NCBI GenBank assembly: GCA_021779135.1
Contig: JAJYBH010000008.1
Span: forward strand, 1-52,620
Reading direction: 5' to 3'
Length of the DNA: 52,620 nucleotides
Source of the DNA: Deltaproteobacteria bacterium
GTDB lineage: Bacteria > Desulfobacterota > Desulfuromonadia > Geobacterales > Pseudopelobacteraceae
Part shown: positions 35,092-44,873 of the stretch, piece by piece
How positions within the stretch are numbered: the first letter of the stretch is position 1
Layout: each line of letters starts with the position of its first letter
The notes under the pieces: generated by a model
The model's database searches: none
The model's input: only the letters and a program-made list of their open reading frames with translations
Told to the model about the DNA's origin: nothing
Program-made: the position numbers and the translations under genes

Positions 35092-36375
35092 TCATGCTAT
35101 CTTTCCGGTGACATGTCCATCCGCGACTCCCGCCACCATCACAATCTGCTCGGTGTTGATCATTCCCTCATGGCCCGGAAACCGCACCGAGACATAATTT
35201 CCGGAAATGCCGTTACACATCCTGCTGTTTGCATTATAACCCTGAACCAGTACCCGGAGTTCCCGACCGACCTGTCGTGACAAAAACCCGGCCTTTTTCC
35301 TCGCTGCACAAGCCCGCAACAAGGCAGCCCTCGTATTGATGATGTTTCCGGGTACCTGGCCGGGCAGTTCGGACGCCTTTGTGCCGGGTCGCCTGGAATA
35401 GGGGAATACGTGCAGGTCACACAGGTGCAGATCTTCAACCAGTTGCAGGGTCTCGTTGAATTCATCGTCACTCTCGCCGGGGAAGCCGGCGATCACATCC
35501 GCGCCGACGAAGGCCATTGGAAGTGCCATGGTTATCCGTGCCATCAGGTCGCGGAAGAACGCGGCGCTGTAGCTACGCCCCATCCGCCTGAGAACCGTAT
35601 CGCTGCCGCTCTGCAACGGCAGGTGCAGGTGGGGACAGACAACCCCCGATTTGGCCATCAGGGTCAGCAGTTCGTCCGTCAGTTCATTCGGTTCAACCGA
35701 GCCGATGCGCAGACGCTGCACAAGCCCTTCCGAGTCAATTCGTCGTACCAATCCGGTGAGGGATTCCGGGGGAACCAGGTCAAGGCCGTAGGCGCCCAGG
35801 TGGATGCCGGTCAGCACGACTTCACGGTAGCCATTGGCGGTCAGGTTGCGTACTCCCTGCAGGACATCGTCCAGCGCTACACTGCGGCTTCTGCCGCGGG
35901 CATAGGGCACGATGCAGTAGGAACAGAAGGAGTTGCAGCCGTTCTGGGCCTGTAGAAATGCACGCGTGTGTTCGGCAAAACTTTCCAGCCTGAGCGGCCC
36001 GGATGACTGCTCGCCGGCGATGTCAGAGACGCGGCTCTCGCCCGTTTCGACCAGCCCGATAATGTCCTGTTTTTCCCGGTTGCCCAAGACACTGTCCAGT
36101 TCGGGCATCTGTTCCAGTTCACCCTGGGCGACCTGGGCGTAGCAGCCGGTGGCTATGATGCGGGCCTCGGGGTTCAGGCGTCGGGCACGGCGTATCAGTC
36201 GACGGGTCTCGGCGTCGGTCCGGGCCGTAACCGTGCAGGAGTTGACCACGTATATGTCGGCCGATTGCGAGAAAGGAACAATAGTGTAGCCGCATTTTTC
36301 AAACTGTTCGATCATGGCAGCCGACTCGAACTGATTGGTCTTGCAGCCCAACGTGGCTATGGCAACGCGTTTCAT
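35092..36375 (-). CDS. mtaB: tRNA t6A37 methylthiotransferase MtaB
   Basis: 427-residue radical SAM methylthiotransferase that adds a 2-methylthio group to t6A37 of tRNAs decoding ANN codons. The N-terminal UPF0004 domain carries three cluster cysteines (ATLGCKTNQ, VNSCTVTARTD, IATGCYAQV). The radical SAM motif is CNSFCSYCIVPYARGRSRS. A C-terminal TRAM domain (from ~365) follows. The CKTNQ form and lack of a longer N-terminus point to MtaB rather than MiaB or RimO. Start 36375 is used because it overlaps the MATE gene stop as ATGA; the track start lies 117 bases inside that gene. Confidence 0.92.
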   Translation of the reverse strand: MKRVAIATLGCKTNQFESAAMIEQFEKCGYTIVPFSQSADIYVVNSCTVTARTDAETRRLIRRARRLNPEARIIATGCYAQVAQGELEQMPELDSVLGNREKQDIIGLVETGESRVSDIAGEQSSGPLRLESFAEHTRAFLQAQNGCNSFCSYCIVPYARGRSRSVALDDVLQGVRNLTANGYREVVLTGIHLGAYGLDLVPPESLTGLVRRIDSEGLVQRLRIGSVEPNELTDELLTLMAKSGVVCPHLHLPLQSGSDTVLRRMGRSYSAAFFRDLMARITMALPMAFVGADVIAGFPGESDDEFNETLQLVEDLHLCDLHVFPYSRRPGTKASELPGQVPGNIINTRAALLRACAARKKAGFLSRQVGRELRVLVQGYNANSRMCNGISGNYVSVRFPGHEGMINTEQIVMVAGVADGHVTGKIA

Positions 36376-37727
36376 ATGGGTGAGATGTCCTTGTGCAGCT
36401 TGTTGATTATCCAGGTCACATAGGCGACAACGATGGCGGCGGCTGACCAGGTTACAGCGAAAATACCCCACCAGATGCCCATGATGCCCCATCCCAGAAT
36501 AGTTGTCAAAACATGAAAAACCAGAAAGGGACCGGCGATCTGTCGATAGAGACCGATCCAGAGTGCGAAGGTCGGGCGCTTGATCCCCTGCATGGCCGAA
36601 ACACAGATGTACAGCAGCACGTAGGCCGGGAAAACGAAGGCCTCGATCCGCAGGAATCTGATGCCGATAGCCACGACGGCCGGATCTTTACTGAAAAAGT
36701 TCATCAGCTCACGGGTAAAGATCAGGGCTGCCACGGTACCGCTGATGGCCATCAATGAGCCATAGCGCAGGGATACGGCCAGTACTTTTTCGATGCGGTC
36801 AATCCGGCCGGCCCCGTAGTTCTGGGCGGTCAGTGCCAGGGTGGAGATGTTGAGACCCATCACCGGCAGCAGGGCAATCTGCTCGACGCGCGTGGCAATG
36901 CCGTAGGCCGCCACGGCCTCCTGCCCGAATTTCCCCACGAACCAGGTAATGATGAAGATGCCCAGCGAGACGGTCATCATGTTCATGGCAGCCGGGAACC
37001 CCTGGCCAAACAGTTTACCATAGTAGTGCCATTGCGGCCGTAGTTCCTTCAGGGTGAAGCGTGACAGCGCACCCGTGCGGGAAAGCTGGCTGAAGAGGTA
37101 GAAGTTGCCGATGCACTGGATCAAAATGGTGGCGTACGCGATGCCGGGCAGACCCATGGCCGGCAGCCCCACTCCTCCGTAAATGAACCAGGGATCCAGC
37201 GCCAGGTTGAGAAAAAAGCCGCTGATCAGAAAGTTACGATAGGGGATGGTATTGCCGTTTGAATTGAGGATGGCGCTCATCACGAAGTTGAGCAGGAAGA
37301 AGGGTGCGCCCAAAAAGATGACATTCATGTAGCTGAGCGCCAGAGAGAGGTATTCACCCCGGGCTCCCATGAAACTGAAGATGGCGGGTAAAAATACGAG
37401 GCCTAGGACCGACAGCGCCAGTGCGTTCAGCAGGGCGAAAGAAAGAGCCTGAAGTATATACTGCCGGGCTTCGTTATGCTCTCGACGGCCCAGGGCGTTG
37501 CCGATCAGGGCCGTGGCGCCTGTGGAGACACCGGTGCCGATGGCCAGCAGGATGAAGAATACCGGGAAGGAGAGCGACATGGCCGCCAGGGCGGTGGTGG
37601 AGAGCCGCCCGCCATACCAGATATCCACAACGTTGAACATGGTGTTGAAGAAGAAACCGGTCCCGGCCGGGATGGCCAATCGCCGTATCAAGAGCGGTAT
37701 GGGGGCGGTCGTCAGATCGGATGTCAT
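36372..37727 (-). CDS. MATE family efflux transporter
   Basis: 451 residues with about 12 membrane helices. The two homologous MATE halves are visible: GTGFFFNTMFNVVDIWYGGRLSTTALAAMSLSFP at the start, and PAAMNMMTVSLGIFIITWFVGKFGQEAVAAYGIATRVEQ in the middle. MATE proteins export drugs, metabolites or dyes against Na+ or H+; the substrate is not predictable. Its stop overlaps mtaB and its start is three bases after the DUF748 stop, so the three genes form one operon. No regulator gene is adjacent. Confidence 0.92.
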   Translation of the reverse strand: MTSDLTTAPIPLLIRRLAIPAGTGFFFNTMFNVVDIWYGGRLSTTALAAMSLSFPVFFILLAIGTGVSTGATALIGNALGRREHNEARQYILQALSFALLNALALSVLGLVFLPAIFSFMGARGEYLSLALSYMNVIFLGAPFFLLNFVMSAILNSNGNTIPYRNFLISGFFLNLALDPWFIYGGVGLPAMGLPGIAYATILIQCIGNFYLFSQLSRTGALSRFTLKELRPQWHYYGKLFGQGFPAAMNMMTVSLGIFIITWFVGKFGQEAVAAYGIATRVEQIALLPVMGLNISTLALTAQNYGAGRIDRIEKVLAVSLRYGSLMAISGTVAALIFTRELMNFFSKDPAVVAIGIRFLRIEAFVFPAYVLLYICVSAMQGIKRPTFALWIGLYRQIAGPFLVFHVLTTILGWGIMGIWWGIFAVTWSAAAIVVAYVTWIINKLHKDISPI

Positions 37728-37730
37728 GGC

Positions 37731-40700
37731 TTATTTGGCGATGGCATTCAGTTCCACACGGCTTCTGGGGATGGAATCCTTCTCGGGAGCCTTGAAAATG
37801 GCGTCATTCATCTCAAATACCCGTTCCGGGGGGACCTTGTCTTTCAGGATCAGGTAGTTCTTTACCGCCAAAACCCTCTCCCTGGCCAATGTCTGCAATT
37901 CCTGATCGCCGACAACCGTGTTGGCAATGATCAATTTTTTCATCTCGTCGGGCGGCAATGTCTTCACAAATCCGATCGCATTGCGCGGTTTGGGGAATTT
38001 CTCTTTCTTGTAGACCGCTGCCAGGTATCTGGCGTATTCATCCGGAAGGACCTGGATGGTGTCGGCCTTTTCTCCCTCTTTCAGAGTCCTGTCCTTGCTC
38101 AGGGCGAGAAACTTCTCGTTTTTTAACTTTCGATTGAAGAGGTCGACGCGGTAGCCCTCGGTGTCAAGGTCGCGATCTACATAGCCCTTCAATTCAACCT
38201 TCAAGGCCGGGCGGTCCAGAAGCACGCTGGCCAGAGCGGACAATTTCTGTTCCTCCTTGGGTGAGAGGGCGCTGGTGCCGGCGCCAAACGAAACGGTACT
38301 GAAATCCTGGTTTCCTCCAGCTATCGATGAAAGCAGGGTAAAAGGCGATGTGACCGCCTTGACCAGCAGATTCTTCACCACCTGCCAGACCATGCCCCAG
38401 ATAGAAAACTTCGGGTCATCGGTGCGGCCGGTTACCGGCAGGTCCAGGTGTATCTCTCCCTTACGGTCTTTCAGGAGCGCCAGTCCCAGTTTGACCGGAA
38501 GACTGGTGGCTTTGTCGCTGTCCACCTTCTCCCCGAAAGTAAACTGGTCGATGAAAATCTTGTTTTCGGAATCGAGCTGTTTTTTGTCGATGTGGTACTT
38601 CAGGTCCATGAACAATTTGCCCTTCTCCACCGTGTAGCCCAGGAACCTGCCGGTATAGGGGGTTGCCGGCGAAAGCTCGATATCGCGGAACGACACTTTC
38701 AGATCCACGAACAGATCACCGCGCAGAGGGTTGATCTTGCCGGTAATCTGAAGTGGTGAATGGTTTTCCAGGTTGCCGCGCAAGTCCACATCGGCGAGCT
38801 TCGCGTCATCGGAAGACAGGCCACTGACCCTCCCCCCCAGATTGTAGAAGGTTGTGGCGAAGCGCTGGGGAAGGTGGTTGTCGGTGAAGGAGAGGGTGCC
38901 GTCCTGGATGGTGACGGCATCGATCCTGATCTGTTTCTTGGAGGCAACTGGGGCCTGCGCGGAAGTTCCGGGGGCGGGGCTTTCTCCGGCGGCCTTTGTT
39001 GCCGCAGCGGCCTGTGGTTGGAGATCGGTTGTCTGCTCGTCTTTCTTAATCAGGTTCTGCACGTTCAGCGTGCCATCCTTGCGGATGATGATGCGCGAAT
39101 AGACACCGTTGAGGGCTATTTCGCGCAGGGCCAGGCTGAACGGCTCCAGGTTGCCCTGGATGTCATCCAGTTGCAGGCTCTCCCATTTGAGCAGGTCTTC
39201 CTCGGCAATCGTGTCGATGGCGTGAAAGGAACGGATACCGGCATTGCCCTTGAATTTGCCGACCGGTTTGCCATCCTTGAGGGCGATGTCTACGTTCAAT
39301 CCCGCGTCGACCGTGCCACCCAGGATAAAGACATTCAGGTTGGAAGGGAAGTAGGCCTCGAAATCGCGCAGAGGCAGGCGTCCTATGTCTATGCTACCTT
39401 TGTAGCGGAAGGGGAGCGGGGTGATACTACCGCGGGCCTTGAGCGGGGTGGCCTTGTTGAAGGTAGAGGCGAAGCGCAGTGCCGCCGGGGTGAACCGCGG
39501 TCCATTCAGGTTTGACAGGCTCAGGCTGGTGTTGCCGAGGGTAAAGCGCGGTTTGTCCTTGACGGTTTTATCGATGAAGGTTGTCGTGAGTTTGTCAACC
39601 AGGATCTTTTTGAATTTGAAGGAGAACACTTTCTGCTTCTGCCCTTTGGGTGCAGGAACTTTGGACGCCGGATGGCGTGTTCCGGCAGCGGATTTCGTCC
39701 GGGAAAGGGTCGGCTTTTTCAGGAGCATCATAAACGACAGACCGCCGTCCGATTCACGGGAAAGGGTGGCGATCCCTTTGGAGAGTCTTACCTCATCAGC
39801 TCCGATGGAGTTTTCTTTCTGGTTGTACCCGCCCCCCTTCACCTCGAAGCGGGTCAGGTCAAAGCCATCCTTGTCGCCGTAACGTGCCGAAAGCCCTGCG
39901 GCGAGGAGATTGCCCCGCGTCACAGTAACGCCGTCCTCCTCATTATAGGTTGCCTCGGAAGAGATATCGACCGTACCCTTGACCGGCGATGCAAGGAACT
40001 GCGAAAAATAGGGCCAGCCGCGCTGGAGTTTGACGCCGTTCAACGCGCTGGAAACAGTGGCCGTTAACGGGGTCAGGGAGAATGTGCCGTCGGCGGTCAG
40101 GGTGGTGTCCTTGTCAAACAACATGGACAGATCGAATTCGGCTGATTTGTCCGGTTCCGTGCTGAAGGCCGCTACCGTTGCATCGATTCCGCTCACCGTG
40201 CCCTTGAAACCGCCTGTGGGCTGGGCATCGCTGAAGTGCACGATCCCGTCAGAAAGTTTGAATGAGGCGACCTGCACCAGAGGCTGCCGTTTGCCCTCGT
40301 TTCCCGCAGGCTTGGCAGGCAATTCTGATTCTGAAGGTTTCCCATTCCCAGCTGCCGTCAGTTGCGGAAGCAGGTTGCTGTACATCCAATCGCCCCGTGC
40401 ATCGCGGCTGAGGAACAGTTCCGGTCCTTCTACCGTGATGTTGTCAAACAGGAAACGCTGGGCAAAAATTTCCATGTCTGAGGCTTTGATCTGGAGCGAG
40501 GGGAGCTTGAACAGCGGCAGATCCCCCTTCATTGTCAGTTCTATCTCGTCAAGCCTGAACAAACCCTTGACGCCGAGTTTGGGCTTGTCTTCTTTGGAAA
40601 CCCGGTAGGTGAGATCGGCATTGACGGTCAACCTGCCCGATGTCAGATTAACCGCGGGCTTGATGGGAGAGTAGGCCACGTACTTCGGAAGTGTGAGCCC

Positions 40701-41366
40701 CTTCAGATCTATGTGTACGGAGGTTTCCAGGGATTTGCTGAGTGGTTTGACCTTGCCGAAAAAACTGAACTGTGCGCCGTTAACCAGGGCTGAAATGTGC
40801 GGATCGGTGTATTTTTCGACCAGGTAGGGGATGTTGCTGATAAACGGTATGGCGATATCGAGGCTGCGGACCGTGTGTTTTCTGCCCCCAGCGATCGCCC
40901 GGTCGTCAAAATCCACAGAGCCGTTTTTTAGAAGTATGTTGTTGATGGAAAAATGGAACTCTCTTTTGGGCTTCTTGGGCTTGGCATTCTGGCGTTCGAT
41001 GATGTCGTTGAAGCTGTACCTGTTGGCGGCCAGCCGGGAAAAAGAGAGGGCCGGACTATCCACGGTTACCTTGGATATGATCAGGGCGCCTTTGTAGAGA
41101 GAAGCCAGGCCGAGTGATGCACGCAGGTTGGCGATGGTGACAAGCGGAGCCCCCTCCCCGGCCTCGACGGCAAACCCCTTGACCGTGACCGTCAAGGTGA
41201 AGGGGTTGATGGTGACCTTTTCGATGCGTACCTTTCTGCCGGTTTCATCCTCTATAGCGGCAATCGCCTTGCTCCTGACGATCAGCGGCAGAATCGTAAC
41301 AATAAAGATCAGCAGTGCCAGGAGAGAAGCAAGGCAAATAAGCAGAATTTTCTTCTTCTTCGACAT
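37731..41366 (-). CDS. AsmA-like DUF748 envelope protein
   Basis: About 1211 residues. One N-terminal membrane anchor (~4-27, ILLICLASLLALLIFIVTILPLIV) is followed by an entirely periplasmic, beta-rich protein. It opens like AsmA/TamB/DUF748 proteins (VRIEKVTINPFTLTVTVKGFAVE) and contains several repeats of the form LxLxGxLxPL. A C-terminal segment (ALKVELKGYVDRDLDTEGYRVDLFNRKL) resembles an OmpA-like end. Large AsmA-like proteins form hydrophobic grooves linked to lipid transport between membranes; that role here is inference. ATG 41366 is chosen, with GGAG upstream; the track extends 71 codons too far. Heads the DUF748-MATE-mtaB-DUF3024 transcript and diverges from cimA. Confidence 0.85.
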   Translation of the reverse strand: MSKKKKILLICLASLLALLIFIVTILPLIVRSKAIAAIEDETGRKVRIEKVTINPFTLTVTVKGFAVEAGEGAPLVTIANLRASLGLASLYKGALIISKVTVDSPALSFSRLAANRYSFNDIIERQNAKPKKPKREFHFSINNILLKNGSVDFDDRAIAGGRKHTVRSLDIAIPFISNIPYLVEKYTDPHISALVNGAQFSFFGKVKPLSKSLETSVHIDLKGLTLPKYVAYSPIKPAVNLTSGRLTVNADLTYRVSKEDKPKLGVKGLFRLDEIELTMKGDLPLFKLPSLQIKASDMEIFAQRFLFDNITVEGPELFLSRDARGDWMYSNLLPQLTAAGNGKPSESELPAKPAGNEGKRQPLVQVASFKLSDGIVHFSDAQPTGGFKGTVSGIDATVAAFSTEPDKSAEFDLSMLFDKDTTLTADGTFSLTPLTATVSSALNGVKLQRGWPYFSQFLASPVKGTVDISSEATYNEEDGVTVTRGNLLAAGLSARYGDKDGFDLTRFEVKGGGYNQKENSIGADEVRLSKGIATLSRESDGGLSFMMLLKKPTLSRTKSAAGTRHPASKVPAPKGQKQKVFSFKFKKILVDKLTTTFIDKTVKDKPRFTLGNTSLSLSNLNGPRFTPAALRFASTFNKATPLKARGSITPLPFRYKGSIDIGRLPLRDFEAYFPSNLNVFILGGTVDAGLNVDIALKDGKPVGKFKGNAGIRSFHAIDTIAEEDLLKWESLQLDDIQGNLEPFSLALREIALNGVYSRIIIRKDGTLNVQNLIKKDEQTTDLQPQAAAATKAAGESPAPGTSAQAPVASKKQIRIDAVTIQDGTLSFTDNHLPQRFATTFYNLGGRVSGLSSDDAKLADVDLRGNLENHSPLQITGKINPLRGDLFVDLKVSFRDIELSPATPYTGRFLGYTVEKGKLFMDLKYHIDKKQLDSENKIFIDQFTFGEKVDSDKATSLPVKLGLALLKDRKGEIHLDLPVTGRTDDPKFSIWGMVWQVVKNLLVKAVTSPFTLLSSIAGGNQDFSTVSFGAGTSALSPKEEQKLSALASVLLDRPALKVELKGYVDRDLDTEGYRVDLFNRKLKNEKFLALSKDRTLKEGEKADTIQVLPDEYARYLAAVYKKEKFPKPRNAIGFVKTLPPDEMKKLIIANTVVGDQELQTLARERVLAVKNYLILKDKVPPERVFEMNDAIFKAPEKDSIPRSRVELNAIAK

Positions 41367-41578
41367 GGGTCGGCTCCGTGGCTGCACGAAATGACGTTCT
41401 TGTTTGATTCTTATATACCATATATTTCTGGCGAGGGGAGCCACACAATCCCGCATCCGGAAATTTGACTGGATCAGAAGGATTAGTGTGCAGTTTTTGT
41501 TGAAAAAAAACGCCAAAGCGGTTACAAGAGAAGGCATTTTCCAGTGCGTTGCAGGAAGCAAACTTTCGGGAGGTAGCA

Positions 41579-43147
41579 ATGAGCCTTGTTAAATTGTATG
41601 ACACAACCCTGCGTGACGGGACCCAGGCTGAAGATATCTCATTTCTGGTCGAGGATAAAATCCGCATTGCCCATAGGTTGGATGACATCGGTGTGCATTA
41701 CATCGAAGGCGGCTGGCCGGGGAGCAATCCCAAGGACGTAAGCTTTTTCAAAGACATAAAAAAAGAGAAATTATCCCATGCCAAGATCGCGGCGTTCGGT
41801 TCCACTCGCCGCGCCAAGGTTACGCCGGACAAGGATAACAACATCATCACCCTGATCAAGTCCGAGGCGGATGCTATTACCATCTTTGGCAAAACCTGGG
41901 ATTTTCATGTGCGTGAAGCGCTGCGTATTTCACTGGAAGAAAATCTCGAGCTGATCTTCGATTCACTGGAATACCTCAAAAAGCATGCCCCGGAAGTATT
42001 CTATGATGCCGAACATTTTTTCGACGGCTACCAGGCCAACCCCGAGTATGCCATCAAGACCCTCAAGGCCGCCGAGGCCGCCAAGGTCGACTGCATCATC
42101 CTCTGCGACACCAACGGCGGCACCATGCCCTATGAAGTGACCGAAATCATCAAGACTGTCAAAAAGCACATCAAGACCCCGCTTGGTATCCATACGCACA
42201 ACGATAGTGAATGCGCCGTGGCCAACTCAATTATCGCCGTCGAACAGGGCATCGTTCAGGTGCAGGGAACCATCAATGGTTTTGGTGAGCGTTGCGGCAA
42301 TGCCAATCTCTGTTCGATCATCCCGGCCCTCAAGGTCAAGATGAAAAAGGAGTGCATTACCGACGAGCAGATGCGCCATCTGCGGGACCTTTCCCGTTTT
42401 GTGTATGAACTGGCCAACCTTTCACCCAACAAGCATCAGGCTTACGTGGGCAATTCGGCCTTTGCGCACAAGGGGGGCGTGCATGTCAGCGCCATCCAGC
42501 GTCATCCCGAGACCTACGAGCACATGCGTCCGGAGCTGGTCGGCAACTGCACCCGGATTCTGGTCTCCGACCTTTCCGGCCGTTCCAACATCCTGGCCAA
42601 GGCCGAGGAATTCAACATCAATCTGGACAGCAAGGACCCGGTCACCCTGGAGATTCTGGATAACATCAAGGAGATGGAGAATCGCGGCTACCAGTTTGAG
42701 GGTGCTGAAGCCTCATTCGAATTATTGATGAAGAGGGCCTTGGGAACCCATAAAAAGTATTTCACGGTGCTTGGGTTCCGCGTGATCGACGAAAAGCGTG
42801 GTGAAGAAGAGAAGCCGATGGCCGAGGCCACCATCATGGTCAAGGTCGGCGGCAAGATAGAGCATACCGCTGCAGAAGGAAACGGCCCGGTCAATGCCCT
42901 GGATAATGCCCTGCGCAAGGCGCTGGAAAAGTTCTATCCCAAGCTCAAGGATCTCAAACTTCTGGATTACAAGGTTCGCGTGCTTCCGGCGGGCCTCGGT
43001 ACGGCCTCGGCCACTCGCGTTCTGATCGAATCCGGAGACAAGCATGCCCGCTGGGGAACCGTCGGTGTGTCGGATAACATCATTGATGCCTCGTATCAGG
43101 CCCTGCTCGATAGCATCGACTTCAAGTTGCACAAGTCGGAAGAATAA
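41579..43147 (+). CDS. cimA: Citramalate synthase
   Basis: 522 residues. It condenses acetyl-CoA with pyruvate to citramalate, opening the threonine-independent route to isoleucine that is established in Geobacter. The N-terminal HMGL-like barrel has [16 protein letters not shown], the metal ligands in [15 protein letters not shown] and [12 protein letters not shown]. The C-terminal LeuA-type regulatory domain (~390-520) is where isoleucine would inhibit. The [13 protein letters not shown] form and length match the long CimA subfamily rather than 2-isopropylmalate synthase. ATG 41579 has GGGAGGT upstream. The 212-bp divergent gap upstream holds no promoter or attenuator that I can call with confidence. 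Confidence 0.94.
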   Translation: MSLVKLYDTTLRDGTQAEDISFLVEDKIRIAHRLDDIGVHYIEGGWPGSNPKDVSFFKDIKKEKLSHAKIAAFGSTRRAKVTPDKDNNIITLIKSEADAITIFGKTWDFHVREALRISLEENLELIFDSLEYLKKHAPEVFYDAEHFFDGYQANPEYAIKTLKAAEAAKVDCIILCDTNGGTMPYEVTEIIKTVKKHIKTPLGIHTHNDSECAVANSIIAVEQGIVQVQGTINGFGERCGNANLCSIIPALKVKMKKECITDEQMRHLRDLSRFVYELANLSPNKHQAYVGNSAFAHKGGVHVSAIQRHPETYEHMRPELVGNCTRILVSDLSGRSNILAKAEEFNINLDSKDPVTLEILDNIKEMENRGYQFEGAEASFELLMKRALGTHKKYFTVLGFRVIDEKRGEEEKPMAEATIMVKVGGKIEHTAAEGNGPVNALDNALRKALEKFYPKLKDLKLLDYKVRVLPAGLGTASATRVLIESGDKHARWGTVGVSDNIIDASYQALLDSIDFKLHKSEE

Positions 43148-43162
43148 GTTCAGACGAACTGC

Positions 43163-43720
43163 ATGGAGCGTTACCGCCGCCTGATTATCATTATTCTCGC
43201 AGCCAGCGTAGCCCTTCCAGTTGTTTTGAAAAGCCGCCGTAGCCCGAATTCACGAGCTGTGGCGGCTTTTCGCGTGGTGTCGTCCGCTCGCGGCTTTGTG
43301 CGTATCAGTGGTGATGTCAGGCATCCCGGTCTGTACCCGTTGTCCGCCAAAGAAATGACGGGTGACGTCATTTCAATGGCGGTGCCGTTACAGCCGGTTA
43401 CGGTGCTGGAGCCGGCCGGCATCGCAGCCATTCCGGTTATCAATGGAGATGCTCTTCAGTTGCATATTCGAGGCGGTGAAAGTGCGTCTGTAATCAGAGG
43501 TGCGATACCTGTCCCTGAACGGCTCATTATGGGTATCCCTCTGGATCTTAACACAATAAGTGAAGCAGACCTGGATAAGCTTTCCGGTGTCGGGCCGGCC
43601 CTTGCCAGGAGAATTGTACTCTATCGTCAAAAAAATGGCGGCCGCATGTCGGTTCAGGACCTGGAATTGGTTGAAGGTATCGGCGAAAAGAAGTTCGCTG
43701 CCTTGCGTAACTACTTTTAA
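43163..43720 (+). CDS. ComEA-like helix-hairpin-helix DNA-binding protein
   Basis: 185 residues. A single N-terminal hydrophobic anchor (LIIIILAASVALPVVL) is followed by an SLBB-like domain at ~45-75 (VRISGDVRHPGLYPLS). The C-terminal pair of helix-hairpin-helix motifs at ~125-185 is DLNTISEADLDKLSGVGPALARRIV and DLELVEGIGEKKFAAL. This is the layout of ComEA, the periplasmic DNA receptor for natural transformation; the second motif binds DNA backbone non-specifically. Whether this organism takes up DNA cannot be judged here. It follows cimA by 15 bp and may be co-transcribed. Confidence 0.82.
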   Translation: MERYRRLIIIILAASVALPVVLKSRRSPNSRAVAAFRVVSSARGFVRISGDVRHPGLYPLSAKEMTGDVISMAVPLQPVTVLEPAGIAAIPVINGDALQLHIRGGESASVIRGAIPVPERLIMGIPLDLNTISEADLDKLSGVGPALARRIVLYRQKNGGRMSVQDLELVEGIGEKKFAALRNYF

Positions 43721-43847
43721 TAGCTTGTAATTAATTAATATTACCGTATCACGACGTTTTTTTCCCTTCTGCCGCAGATCTTGGCACATATGGTGTACTA
43801 TCCTTAGATTAAAGCAGGAATGCTATCACATCAACGGGAGGGTTGCC

Positions 43848-44003
43848 ATGCAATGTCCACGCTGCAAGGGCCGTATGTTTGCTGAGAAGTTTTATGACTT
43901 TGTCCGTTCTTTTGATGCCTGGAAATGCACCTGCTGTGGGGAACTGCTGGACTCGACGATCCTCGCCAACCGAGCTCGCAGCAACAATACACATCTCGGC
44001 TGA
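43848..44003 (+). CDS. 51-residue zinc-ribbon protein (not in the ORF track)
   Basis: A short gene below the track's length limit. Start ATG 43848 has GGGAGGG eight bases upstream; stop TGA at 44001-44003. The peptide begins MQCPRCKGRMF and continues with WKCTCCGELL, giving CxxC...CxCC, a single zinc-ribbon or rubredoxin-like knuckle. No signal peptide. The tail is polar and basic. Independent support comes from a strong ribosome-binding site and from a clean terminator 33 bases after the stop. Such tiny zinc ribbons can bind nucleic acid or proteins; nothing more specific can be said. A minus-strand ORF over the same place lacks these signals. Confidence 0.8.
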   Translation: MQCPRCKGRMFAEKFYDFVRSFDAWKCTCCGELLDSTILANRARSNNTHLG

Positions 44004-44035
44004 CAACACACACAACTGAGTATATGCAGTGCAAT

Positions 44036-44068
44036 AAAAGGGAAATCCGCCAGCGGATTTCCCTTTTT
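44036..44068 (+). terminator. Terminator after the zinc-ribbon gene
   Basis: 10-bp stem GGGAAATCCG/CGGATTTCCC, loop CCAG, flanked by AAAA and TTTTTGTTT. Long, perfect and T-tailed. Confidence 0.9.
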
Positions 44069-44070
44069 GT

Positions 44071-44100
44071 TTGACAGGAACAGTTCGGAAGGGCTATTGA
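44071..44100 (+). promoter_or_regulatory. Probable promoter of rph-rdgB-rlmD
   Basis: Consensus TTGACA (44071-44076), 18-bp spacer, TATTGA (44095-44100), directly after the terminator. It leaves a leader of about 47 bases. Confidence 0.5.
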
Positions 44101-44153
44101 ATTTATCCGTTTCAGCAGGGCTTGAAATTATAAATTTATTTGTATTTGGGGTT

Positions 44154-44873
44154 ATGATGAGAATCGACGGCAGGGAAAACGACGCGTTGCGTCAAGTGCA
44201 AATCATCAGAAACTTTACAAAACATGCCGAAGGCTCTGTGCTGGTTGAATTCGGCGATACGCGGGTGATCTGTACCGCATCGGTCGAAGAGTCGGTGCCG
44301 CCGTTTCTGCGCGGCAAAGGTACCGGCTGGGTGACAGCGGAATACTCAATGTTGCCACGCTCAACCCATACCCGCTCTTCCCGTGAGGCTGCCAAGGGGA
44401 AGCAGAGCGGCCGCACCCTGGAGATTCAGCGGCTGATCGGCCGCTCATTACGTGCGGTTACCGACCTGGCGGCTCTGGGCGAACGCTCCATTACACTTGA
44501 TTGCGATGTTATCCAGGCTGATGGCGGAACGCGGACAGCCTCCATCACCGGTGCTTACGTCGCTCTGCATGATGCCCTGACAAACCTGCAGAGCAGGGGG
44601 GTGATTTCACAGATTCCTCTCAAAGAGGCTGTTGCTGCTGTCAGCGTCGGCATCATCGGTGGCGAGGCGCTGCTGGATCTCAATTATCCCGAGGATTCGG
44701 CCGCTGAAGTGGATATGAATTTTGTCATGACCGCCAGCGACCGCTTTGTCGAGGTGCAGGGCACCGCCGAAACTGAACCATTTACGATTGGGCAGATGGA
44801 TGCCATGCGCTGCCTTGCCACCAAGGGCATCCAGAATCTCTTTACCATCCAGCGCGAGGCACTGGGCCGATGA
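44154..44873 (+). CDS. rph: Ribonuclease PH
   Basis: 239 residues. Phosphorolytic 3'-to-5' exoribonuclease that trims tRNA precursors. Signatures: [33 protein letters not shown], the phosphate-binding [16 protein letters not shown], and [18 protein letters not shown] with [20 protein letters not shown] 44154 (or 44157) is used; the track start at 44067 overlaps the promoter. The ribosome-binding site is weak. The stop overlaps the rdgB start as ATGA. Confidence 0.96.
   Translation: MMRIDGRENDALRQVQIIRNFTKHAEGSVLVEFGDTRVICTASVEESVPPFLRGKGTGWVTAEYSMLPRSTHTRSSREAAKGKQSGRTLEIQRLIGRSLRAVTDLAALGERSITLDCDVIQADGGTRTASITGAYVALHDALTNLQSRGVISQIPLKEAVAAVSVGIIGGEALLDLNYPEDSAAEVDMNFVMTASDRFVEVQGTAETEPFTIGQMDAMRCLATKGIQNLFTIQREALGR

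Noticed and set aside
41404-41592. 62-codon plus-strand ORF in the cimA upstream region
   Set aside because: Overlaps the cimA start out of frame, has no ribosome-binding site and no recognisable protein features; too weak for a leader peptide claim since no attenuator is visible.
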